Assembly (NCBI GenBank): GCA_024277915.1
Contig: JAJRUG010000158.1
Span: 1-33,280 of the forward strand
Source: Gammaproteobacteria bacterium
Lineage (GTDB): Bacteria; Pseudomonadota; Gammaproteobacteria; Steroidobacterales; GCA-2729495
Direction of reading: 5' to 3'
Length of the DNA: 33,280 nt
In this document: positions 24,550 to 33,280 of the stretch, in pieces
Position numbering within the stretch: the stretch's first letter is position 1
Layout of the letters: every line of letters begins with the position of its first letter
Made by a program: the position numbers and the translations under genes
Notes under the pieces: model-generated
Seen by the model: only the letters and a program-made list of their open reading frames with translations
The model's database searches: none
Told to the model about the DNA's origin: nothing

Positions 24550-25467
24550 GTGAGCAATCGACCAGCACCACTTTCCTTCCAGGATTTGATTATTGCCCTG
24601 CAGCGATACTGGGCAGGGCAGGGCTGCGTGATTCTGCAGCCGTATGATATGCCGATGGGCGCGGGTACCTTTCATCCGGCCACTTTTATCCGGGCAATAG
24701 GCCCGGAACCGTGGAGTGCCGCCTACGTGCAGCCGAGCCGGCGCCCAACCGACGGTCGTTATGGTGATAACCCCTTCCGGCTGCAGCACTATTATCAGTT
24801 TCAGGTGGTCATCAAACCCTCCCCTGATGACATTCAGGAGCTTTATCTGGACTCCCTCCGATCAGTAGGGGTAGATCCGCTGGTTCATGACATCCGTTTT
24901 GTTGAGGACAACTGGGAATCACCGACTCTGGGCGCCTGGGGTCTTGGCTGGGAAGTCTGGCTGAATGGCATGGAAGTCACACAATTTACCTATTTTCAGC
25001 AAGTCGGCGGGCTGGAATGCCGGCCGGTAACCGGCGAGATCACCTACGGGCTTGAGCGTATCGCCATGTACCTCCAAGGTGTCGAAAGCGTCTATGACCT
25101 GATATGGACTGATGGACCTCCTGGCCGGATCACTTACGGAGATATTTTCCATCAAAACGAAGTGGAAATGTCCCGGTACAACTTCGAGTACGCGGATACC
25201 GCCGTGTTGTTTACCCGATTCGACGATGCCGAACGCCTGTGCGGGGAGTTGGTTGAACAGGGGCTGACATTACCAGCGTATGAGCAGGTGCTGGACGGCT
25301 CGCATACCTTTAATCTGCTGGATGCTAGGCACGCTATTTCCGTTTCCGAGCGGCAGCGGTTTATCCTCAGGGTGCGCGAGCTGGCGCGGATGGTGGCTCA
25401 ATCCTACTACGACAGCAGAGAAGCCGCCGGCTTCCCGTTATTAAAGAGCAGCGCTCATGGCAGCTGA
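24550..25467 (+). CDS. glyQ: Glycyl-tRNA synthetase alpha subunit
   Basis: GlyQ is the catalytic class II subunit that charges tRNA-Gly as part of an alpha2beta2 enzyme. Recognised blocks are [73 protein letters not shown] and [17 protein letters not shown]. The start is taken as GTG at 24550 to match family length; the open frame extends to a TTG at 24517 (11 more residues). The last 11 bases overlap glyS. Neighbours glyS-gmhB-plsC are in the order known from Pseudomonas. Confidence 0.95.
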   Translation: MSNRPAPLSFQDLIIALQRYWAGQGCVILQPYDMPMGAGTFHPATFIRAIGPEPWSAAYVQPSRRPTDGRYGDNPFRLQHYYQFQVVIKPSPDDIQELYLDSLRSVGVDPLVHDIRFVEDNWESPTLGAWGLGWEVWLNGMEVTQFTYFQQVGGLECRPVTGEITYGLERIAMYLQGVESVYDLIWTDGPPGRITYGDIFHQNEVEMSRYNFEYADTAVLFTRFDDAERLCGELVEQGLTLPAYEQVLDGSHTFNLLDARHAISVSERQRFILRVRELARMVAQSYYDSREAAGFPLLKSSAHGS

Positions 25468-27604
25468 CAGTAAAACAGAAACTGCCGATCTGTTAATCGA
25501 GATTGGCACCGAGGAGCTGCCTCCCAAAGCACTGCGAAAACTCGAGCTGGCATTCGCAGCAGGAATCACCAGCGGTATTGAAACGGCCCGAATCAGCATT
25601 GGTGAGCACCGTTCTTTCGCAACCCCCCGACGAATGGCGGTGTTGATTCATGACGTAGGCCTGCAGCAGCCCGTGGAAATCATCGAAAAACGCGGGCCGC
25701 CATTAAAGGTCGCCTATGACACCGACGGCAATCCCACCAGGGCCGCCCGGGCTTTTGCCGAGAAGTGCGGTACCACGGTCGATAAGTTGCAAAATCTGGA
25801 AACATCAAAAGGTGCGTGGCTGACTTTCAGTGGTGAATCGTCGGGTGCTGCCACCGCAGATCTGTTGCCTGCGATTGTCAATCAGGCGCTCGCAGCACTG
25901 CCCATCCCGCGGCGGATGCGTTGGGGCAATGGCGATGCAGAGTTTGTCCGTCCGGTTCATTGGGTACTGATGCTGCTGGGTAATGCGGTAGTGCCGGGAG
26001 AAATTCTGGGCAAACCGGCAGGGAATATCACTCGCGGCCATCGCTTCCATGCACCTGAGCCCATACCGGTGGCGGCACCCGCTGACTATGAATCATTGCT
26101 GACCAACAGCAGCAAAGTCATTCCATGCTTTGAGAACAGAAGACAACGTGTTCAGGAATTGGCTGAGGCTGCCGGGACAAAGGCTGGTGGTACAGCAGTA
26201 TATGACGGCGATCTTCTTGATGAAGTCACCGCTCTGGTTGAGTGGCCGGTTGCAGTGCTGGGACAATTTGATGCTGACTTTCTTCAACTGCCCGAAGAAG
26301 TACTGATTGCGACATTACAAGAACATCAGCGCTACTTTCCGGTACGTGGCCCGGGCAACGAATTGCTGCCTTGTTTTATTACCATGAGTAATCTCGACAG
26401 CCTGCAACCTGAGCAGGTGAAAAACGGTAATGAACGTGTCGTCAGGCCGCGGCTTGCGGATGCTGCTTTCTTCTGGAAACAGGACTGTGCAAAACCGCTG
26501 TCATCGCGGACTGAAAAGCTGAAACAGGTGGTTTATCAGCAAGGGCTCGGGAGCCTGTACGACAAATCAGAGCGCATCGCGAAGCTGTGTGAAAAGCTGG
26601 CCGAAGCAGTTGGCGCTGATGTCGCTGCATCTGTTCGAGCCGCTACGCTCTGCAAAGCTGATCTGCTGACTGAAATGGTCGGAGAGTTTCCGGAGTTGCA
26701 GGGTCGGATGGGGGCTTACTACGCATCGAATGATGGTGAGCCCGATCCGGTTTCTACAGCAATACAGGAACAATATCTGCCACGACATGCCGGTGATGCC
26801 CTGCCTGGCTCACCCGAGGGTCGTTGTATCGCACTGGCGGATCGGCTGGATTCACTGGCCGGCATTTTCACTCTGGGCAAACGACCGAGTGGCAATAAAG
26901 ACCCCTTCGGTCTTCGCCGGGCAGCACTCGGCGTGTTGCGAATTCTGATTGAGAAGGACATCGATCTGGATTTACCCGCGATACTTGGTGAAGCGATCAC
27001 GCTTCAGCCTGAAAGAGAAGCATTCATGGGCGGGTTGCTTAATCCCCGACTAGGTGAAGATTTATACGGATTTCTCCTCGACCGGCTGCGCGCCTATTAC
27101 CTCGATGGCCTGGCGCCCGGCCTGCCGGGTGGTGAGATAAGCGCGGAGATGTTCGAATCGGTTCGGGCCCGCTCGCCCTCGTCACCGCTGGATTTTCAGC
27201 ACCGGATCAGCGCTGTTCACCGCTTCATGAAATTGCCTGAAGCCGAGAGCCTGGCGGCTGCGAATAAACGGATCGCAAATATCCTGAAAAATGCTGATCC
27301 CGGAGCACAGTCTGATGTTGATCCCACTCTGTTCGAAGCGGATCAGGAGCGAAGATTATACGAGGTGGTTGAAAAACTGCGGACGGGTCATAGTGCCGGC
27401 CTGGCGGCACGGGACTATACAAAAGTGCTTTGTCATCTTTCCGCACTAAGGGCCCCCGTTGATGATTTTTTCGATTCGGTCATGGTCATGGCCGATGATG
27501 CTCAACTACGGGCTAACCGGCTGGCTTTGCTGAGCCAACTGCGCCGGTTGTTTCTCGATGTTGCTGACCTTTCGTTGATTCCTGCTCGTCAGTCGACCAG
27601 CTAA
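25457..27604 (+). CDS. glyS: Glycyl-tRNA synthetase beta subunit
   Basis: The 715-residue beta subunit binds tRNA-Gly. It begins with the conserved [18 protein letters not shown], then [61 protein letters not shown] (HD-like region), [18 protein letters not shown], and a C-terminal anticodon-binding-like helical part with FFDSVMVM. Length is slightly above the E. coli protein. It overlaps glyQ by 11 bases and precedes gmhB by 11 bases. Confidence 0.96.
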   Translation: MAADSKTETADLLIEIGTEELPPKALRKLELAFAAGITSGIETARISIGEHRSFATPRRMAVLIHDVGLQQPVEIIEKRGPPLKVAYDTDGNPTRAARAFAEKCGTTVDKLQNLETSKGAWLTFSGESSGAATADLLPAIVNQALAALPIPRRMRWGNGDAEFVRPVHWVLMLLGNAVVPGEILGKPAGNITRGHRFHAPEPIPVAAPADYESLLTNSSKVIPCFENRRQRVQELAEAAGTKAGGTAVYDGDLLDEVTALVEWPVAVLGQFDADFLQLPEEVLIATLQEHQRYFPVRGPGNELLPCFITMSNLDSLQPEQVKNGNERVVRPRLADAAFFWKQDCAKPLSSRTEKLKQVVYQQGLGSLYDKSERIAKLCEKLAEAVGADVAASVRAATLCKADLLTEMVGEFPELQGRMGAYYASNDGEPDPVSTAIQEQYLPRHAGDALPGSPEGRCIALADRLDSLAGIFTLGKRPSGNKDPFGLRRAALGVLRILIEKDIDLDLPAILGEAITLQPEREAFMGGLLNPRLGEDLYGFLLDRLRAYYLDGLAPGLPGGEISAEMFESVRARSPSSPLDFQHRISAVHRFMKLPEAESLAAANKRIANILKNADPGAQSDVDPTLFEADQERRLYEVVEKLRTGHSAGLAARDYTKVLCHLSALRAPVDDFFDSVMVMADDAQLRANRLALLSQLRRLFLDVADLSLIPARQSTS

Positions 27605-27615
27605 GCGTCTCAAGT

Positions 27616-28170
27616 ATGGCAACATTACCTTTGATAGTGCTGGATCGTGATGGCGTCATCAATCATGATTCCAGTGATTTTATCAAGTCCCCTGATGAGT
27701 GGCGCCCACTGCCCGGCAGCCTCGAAGCAATAGCCGAACTGACTCGGCTCGGGTACAGGATTGTTATCGCTTCCAATCAATCCGGGATTGGCCGAAATCT
27801 GTTTGATCACACCATGTTGGATAAAATCCACGAAAAAATGACCCGTAGCATTGCAGCCGCCGGGGGTTCGATTTCCAGGATCTTCATCTGTCCACACCAT
27901 CCGAACGATGGCTGCGACTGCCGAAAGCCACTGCCCGGATTGTTCAGGCAAATTGCCGACCATTATTCAGTGTCGCCGGAACAAATGATTGCGGTCGGAG
28001 ACTCGCTGCGAGACCTGGAGGCTGCGCAGGCCTGCGGGTCGAAAGCCGTACTGGTACGGACCGGCAATGGTCTCGCCACCGAGCAATCCTTTCAGCATCT
28101 GTCAGATATTGAAGTTTACGATGACCTGGCCGGGTTTTCGAAAGCGCTATCTGCTCAACCGGGGCATTGA
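27616..28170 (+). CDS. gmhB: D-glycero-beta-D-manno-heptose-1,7-bisphosphate 7-phosphatase
   Basis: GmhB dephosphorylates heptose bisphosphate for the LPS inner core. The 184-residue HAD phosphatase shows the DxD nucleophile pair (D10, D12 in VLDRDGVIN), motif II in IASNQSGIGR, the zinc-loop ICPHHPNDGCDCRKP (C92, H94, C100, C102), and the acidic motif AVGDSLRDLEAA. The gene ends 2 bp before the acyltransferase ATG. Heptose-containing LPS is implied. Confidence 0.93.
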   Translation: MATLPLIVLDRDGVINHDSSDFIKSPDEWRPLPGSLEAIAELTRLGYRIVIASNQSGIGRNLFDHTMLDKIHEKMTRSIAAAGGSISRIFICPHHPNDGCDCRKPLPGLFRQIADHYSVSPEQMIAVGDSLRDLEAAQACGSKAVLVRTGNGLATEQSFQHLSDIEVYDDLAGFSKALSAQPGH

Positions 28171-28172
28171 TC

Positions 28173-28886
28173 ATGATCCTGTTTCGATCTGTGGTATTCA
28201 CCGTCATCATGTTTATCAGCGTGGTGCCCTATAGTCTGGTGGTAATCCTCGGTCGATTGTTCGGTACCGATGTCAGCTACGGCCTGGCCTTATTGTGGGT
28301 CAGGTTTACTCTCTGGATGTGCAAGCAGCTTTGCCGGCTAGACTTCACAGTTGAAGGCCGCGAACATGTCCCTGAACAACCCTCCGTTGTTTTTCTAAAG
28401 CATTCATCTACCTATGAAACACTCGCGCAGTTTCTTTTTTTTCCGCGACAAAGCTGGATCCTGAAACAGGAAATCATGTGGGCGCCTTTTCTGGGTTGGG
28501 CTGTCGCTACTGTGAGCCCTATTGCCATTAATCGGCGTGGCGGGCGATCGGCAGTTGAACAGGTCATAGCCAAGGGAAAGAAAAAGCTTGCGCGCGGTAT
28601 CTGGATAATGATTTTTCCGGAGGGCACCCGTTCAGCGCCGGGGCAAACTATTCGCTACGGGCTTAGCGGCTGCTTGCTGGCTCAGGAGAGCCGGCGGTTG
28701 ATCGTGCCCGTCGCCCACAATGCCGGCGACTTCTGGCCCCGGCGAGGATGGCGCAAAAAGCCCGGAACCATCCGATTCGTTATCGGCCCGCCAATCGACC
28801 CTGCAGGCCGAGACCCACGCGAGGTGACCGAAGAAGTCAAAACATGGATCGAAACCAAAGTCGCAGAACTCCGTAGTCCCGACTGA
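28173..28886 (+). CDS. PlsC-type 1-acyl-glycerol-3-phosphate acyltransferase
   Basis: This 237-residue membrane acyltransferase adds the second acyl chain to lysophosphatidate. There are one or two hydrophobic segments (residues ~4-30), then the block I motif H77-SSTYE (H-x4-E in place of the usual H-x4-D), block II AINRRGGR, the FPEGTRSAPG motif and the VPVAHN block. The glutamate variant is known to me from PlsC-like proteins beside gmhB, so it does not imply inactivity. ATG 28173 is preferred over TTG 28167, which overlaps the gmhB stop. From memory this position corresponds to Pseudomonas lptA. Confidence 0.88.
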   Translation: MILFRSVVFTVIMFISVVPYSLVVILGRLFGTDVSYGLALLWVRFTLWMCKQLCRLDFTVEGREHVPEQPSVVFLKHSSTYETLAQFLFFPRQSWILKQEIMWAPFLGWAVATVSPIAINRRGGRSAVEQVIAKGKKKLARGIWIMIFPEGTRSAPGQTIRYGLSGCLLAQESRRLIVPVAHNAGDFWPRRGWRKKPGTIRFVIGPPIDPAGRDPREVTEEVKTWIETKVAELRSPD

Positions 28887-29012
28887 ACTACTCTTCCGGC
28901 CGGGATATGCACAAAAGCTCAGATAGCAAGCGCCTGTCCTCTGACATCAACAGCAAGCTTCAGGTCTTGAGAGAGGGGATTGTCGGGAAACGGGGGATGG
29001 ACAGCAGATAAG

Positions 29013-29036
29013 AAAAACCCGGCTCAAGACCGGGTT
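29013..29036 (-). terminator. Terminator downstream of the VPxPA-CTERM gene
   Basis: A perfect 7-bp stem (AACCCGG at 29016-29022, CCGGGTT at 29030-29036) with 7-nt loop is followed on the minus strand by TTTTTCTT. It lies 26 bp after the stop and also closes the convergent plsC operon. Confidence 0.8.
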
Positions 29037-29062
29037 ATCTCAGAACTGGTATGAACAAAAAG

Positions 29063-29773
29063 CTACTGTGTCTTGCGACGCATCCAGCCTAACAATCCTA
29101 ACGCCGAACCAAACAGCCAGACCGCAGCCGGCACGGGCACTACCGCAACTTCGAAGCGTGTATCGAATATCGCCGTATCACCCGCGCTGAGATCAAAACT
29201 AAGCTGAATACCCAGCGTGCTTGCAACACCCGCCGGATGTGGCAGCGGGCCATTGGTGATTGGCCCAAGGCTGAAACCGCAACCAACGCCACCACAGCTG
29301 GTATCACCTGCAAATAGTGTCATCGCGGAGATGCCATCGATCAGGCCAGCCCAGCTGATGTTCGTCACGCTGGCTGCGCCGCTATTATTGGTATCGGTAA
29401 AGCTAAAGCTGAGGTCGCCACTTTTCAGCCCAGGGCTGAAGGCGGGAAATACCGGCAAATTGAGCAGCACATTAAATGTCTGGGTTGCACCGGTCAGATT
29501 GGTAAAACTGAAAATACCATCGATAAACGGGTCGGCATCGGCGGTCATATTCCAACCGAAATCCCAGACAGGTGTCAGGTCGCCCCCCATATAACTGGCC
29601 ACTGTGCCGGTGATCGTCACCTCGGACATGGCTGTAAAATTAAAATCCTTGGCCATCATGCCAACGACGTCGACGCTACCGGTTACATCGGGTGCAGATA
29701 TAACGGCTGCCTGAGTCGGCAATGCGAGAAACCCGACCAATAGCGCTGCGAGAATAGTTCTTAATGGATTCAT
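29063..29773 (-). CDS. Secreted protein with VPxPA/PEP-CTERM sorting domain
   Basis: This 236-residue exported protein has a signal peptide (MNPLRTILAALLVGFLALPTQA) and a C-terminal sorting tail: VVPVPAAVWLFGSALGLLGW followed by MRRKTQ, i.e. the VPxPA motif, a hydrophobic span and a basic end. That tail is a substrate signal for exosortase-type processing enzymes. The middle is beta-rich, low in charge, with one Cys pair (DTSCGGVGCG); no known domain was recognised. The ATG at 29773 is chosen because it gives the signal peptide at once; the frame runs up to 29902 without one. No exosortase or exopolysaccharide gene is near, so the gene is an isolated substrate. Confidence 0.88.
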   Translation of the reverse strand: MNPLRTILAALLVGFLALPTQAAVISAPDVTGSVDVVGMMAKDFNFTAMSEVTITGTVASYMGGDLTPVWDFGWNMTADADPFIDGIFSFTNLTGATQTFNVLLNLPVFPAFSPGLKSGDLSFSFTDTNNSGAASVTNISWAGLIDGISAMTLFAGDTSCGGVGCGFSLGPITNGPLPHPAGVASTLGIQLSFDLSAGDTAIFDTRFEVAVVPVPAAVWLFGSALGLLGWMRRKTQ

Positions 29774-29909
29774 GTCTTCGTACCCTTCCCCGGCTGCAGA
29801 GCCCACTATCTCTAGCATGCTGCATATCGTATCTGATTGTAATTCTTCCGCTGGCTGGCCCGAATCATATGTCTGTTTTGCGTTGACGGTCGGACCGAAC
29901 ACTGTTTAT

Positions 29910-29938
29910 GTTATACGCAAATCAGGCTTCATCTGCAA
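29910..29938 (-). promoter_or_regulatory. Promoter of the VPxPA-CTERM gene
   Basis: On the minus strand, TTGCAG (29938-29933) and TATAAC (29915-29910) are spaced by 17 bp. Predicted start about 29903, leader near 130 nt. Confidence 0.6.
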
Positions 29939-30012
29939 GTCTCGTAATAAAAATATGGATTATGGTAAATTCCTCAATTATTCTTTTCATATCAATAGCT
30001 TAAAACAGAATA

Positions 30013-30038
30013 ATTCCGGCCAGCACGACAGCCGGAAT
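30013..30038 (-). terminator. Terminator after the 30061-30498 thioesterase gene
   Basis: A perfect 8-bp stem (ATTCCGGC at 30013-30020, GCCGGAAT at 30031-30038), 10-nt loop, lies 22 bp after the stop; the minus-strand tail is TATTCTGTTTTA. Confidence 0.65.
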
Positions 30039-30060
30039 GATCCCGGCTCAGGATCCGGCT

Positions 30061-30498
30061 TTATATGAGCTTTTTGATCATACAGGTGGTTGTAGCTGTA
30101 GCTAATAGCTTGCCGGCTTTACTTTTGAACGTCCCCTCGGATATGCCCAGAGACCTGGAAAGATTGAGTACCCTGGCGTGCGCAATCAGCTCCTCGTTCC
30201 TGGGGACCGGTCTTATCATTTTGATGCTTAAATCGATGGTGCCATACCCAACCCCACAACCAAGTAATGTGTGGATTGCACAGCCGGTCACAGTATCAAG
30301 TACCGATGATGCAAACCCGCCATGAACCCCACCCATTGGATTAAGATGACGATCATCAGCGATGGCACTGAACACAACCGTTCCTTCTTCTGCCTTGATT
30401 ATTTGCATTGGGATGGTATTAGCCATCGATGGGTGGGGAAATTCGCCTCTTGTCATTGCTTGTAATATTTCCAGGCCCGTCATTTCCTCAATTTTCAT
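30061..30498 (-). CDS. PaaI-like hotdog-fold thioesterase (second copy in window)
   Basis: This 145-residue hotdog protein has the PaaI pattern: HLNPMGGVHGGFASSVLDTV with the HGG...D active-site segment, then GYGTIDLSIKMIRPVPRNEE and a GISEGTFKSKAGKLLATATTT strand. The ATG at 30498 is chosen over a GTG at 30573 because family N-termini start close to MTGLEILQAM. It lies 106 bp downstream of gyrB on the same strand and may be partly read from its promoter. It is not closely similar to the 8126-8536 protein beyond the family motif. Substrate unknown. Confidence 0.87.
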   Translation of the reverse strand: MKIEEMTGLEILQAMTRGEFPHPSMANTIPMQIIKAEEGTVVFSAIADDRHLNPMGGVHGGFASSVLDTVTGCAIHTLLGCGVGYGTIDLSIKMIRPVPRNEELIAHARVLNLSRSLGISEGTFKSKAGKLLATATTTCMIKKLI

Positions 30499-30604
30499 TT
30501 TACTAACCCGTCTTTTTCCAGCACCGTTGTGTTGCCCGGTAGCCCGGATTTCAGAATTTGAAAAAGAGGCCACTTGGCACTGTGCCTGTGTCGCTGGTCA
30601 GCGA

Positions 30605-33040
<2,436 letters not shown>

Positions 33041-33043
33041 TCA

Positions 33044-33052
33044 AGTATACCA
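33044..33052 (-). promoter_or_regulatory. Extended -10 promoter of gyrB
   Basis: The minus strand reads TGGTATACT, a perfect extended -10 (TGnTATACT), with no good -35. Start about 33037, leader about 20 nt. Gyrase promoters often respond to supercoiling through their -10 region. Confidence 0.6.
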
Positions 33053-33195
33053 GAGATGGGGTGGTATCCGCGGGTTCCGGCCGCTCTGTGATGGATGTGT
33101 TTACTACCAATTCAGAGCGCTAAGCTGTCAATTTGCCTGTGTTGCTCATCAAGAACTTGAAGCGTGCAATCAGCTTCCAAATACTGATAATGTCA

Positions 33196-33280
33196 GAGGC
33201 TACGCGTCGTTGACCTTTGCAGCGGAGTAAAGCGGACCGCAGGGAGCCATCCGCAGCAAAGGTCAACGACGCGTAGCCTC
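33196..33280. repeat. Perfect 25-bp inverted repeat at the window end
   Basis: Arms at 33196-33220 and 33256-33280 are exact reverse complements. Inside, a single A-A mismatch is followed by five more pairs (GCGGA 33222-33226 with TCCGC 33250-33254), making a near 31-bp stem with a 23-base loop that itself contains GCGGACCGC. The second arm ends on the last base. It could be a foldback or MITE-like repeat, or an assembly turn-around at a contig end. Confidence 0.85.

Larger units (their letters stand above)
29774..30060. other. Gene-free region between the two minus-strand genes
   Basis: These 287 bases hold the VPxPA-CTERM gene's promoter and about 130 nt of leader, a hairpin terminator after the thioesterase gene, and AT-rich DNA without coding character. 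Confidence 0.5.

Overview
The window reads as an ordinary gammaproteobacterial chromosome segment with a short accessory patch at its left end. Nearly every gene is a recognisable core gene, many in orders familiar from Pseudomonas-like chromosomes: envC-ctp-divergent polysaccharide deacetylase next to rhodanese-secB-gpsA; glnA-ntrB-ntrC; glyQ-glyS-gmhB-plsC next to gyrB. From memory, several of these groups sit near the replication origin in Pseudomonas, but no dnaA, dnaN or recF is visible here. Both ends lie in repeat-like DNA: a transposase cut by the left edge, and a 25-bp perfect inverted repeat ending exactly at the last base. That is typical of a contig bounded by repeats. I see no rRNA, tRNA, CRISPR array or prophage.

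Layout. 1-703: partial IS1-family transposase (minus strand) with a near-consensus, almost leaderless promoter inside a 61-bp imperfect palindrome. 720-2055: AT-rich minus-strand three-gene operon (Lys/Gly-rich small protein, frameshifted SDH-family Clp-fold serine proteinase, 63-aa unknown protein) closed by a terminator; this is the only clearly accessory cargo. 2295-4285: dtd and tatABC. 4321-8114: two unrelated peptide transporters (POT and OPT) and a DUF1330 protein. 8126-11040: hotdog thioesterase, HIT hydrolase, RRM protein and RhlE helicase. 11176-14905: crcB, polysaccharide deacetylase, S41 protease and EnvC, a cell-envelope/division operon. 15002-16969: rhodanese, secB, gpsA. 17109-19644: PLP enzyme and trmL, head-to-head with a class 1B pyrD. 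19675-24412: nitrogen-control locus, with glnA under a sigma-54 promoter with NtrC-like sites, followed by a hairpin, a DUF4124 protein, ntrB and ntrC. 24550-28886: glyQS, gmhB and a PlsC-type acyltransferase. 29063-30498: a secreted VPxPA/PEP-CTERM-type protein and a second thioesterase. 30605-33016: gyrB with an extended -10 promoter. 33196-33280: terminal palindrome.

How the genes work together. TatABC exports folded proteins and SecB serves the Sec route. The POT and OPT carriers suggest strong reliance on peptides. EnvC, Ctp and the deacetylase-like protein act on the periplasmic murein layer. GlnA with NtrB/NtrC is a complete nitrogen-sensing and assimilation unit, and its promoter architecture can be read directly. 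RhlE and the RRM protein form a small RNA-remodelling pair, each with its own promoter and leader.

The most useful second looks are the accessory operon with its frameshifted protease, the IS promoter-palindrome, the glnA control region, the pyrD/trmL start-codon overlap with an orphan class 1B PyrD, and the terminal inverted repeat. I did not find an unmistakable new system; the three-gene protease operon is the best candidate for something undescribed.
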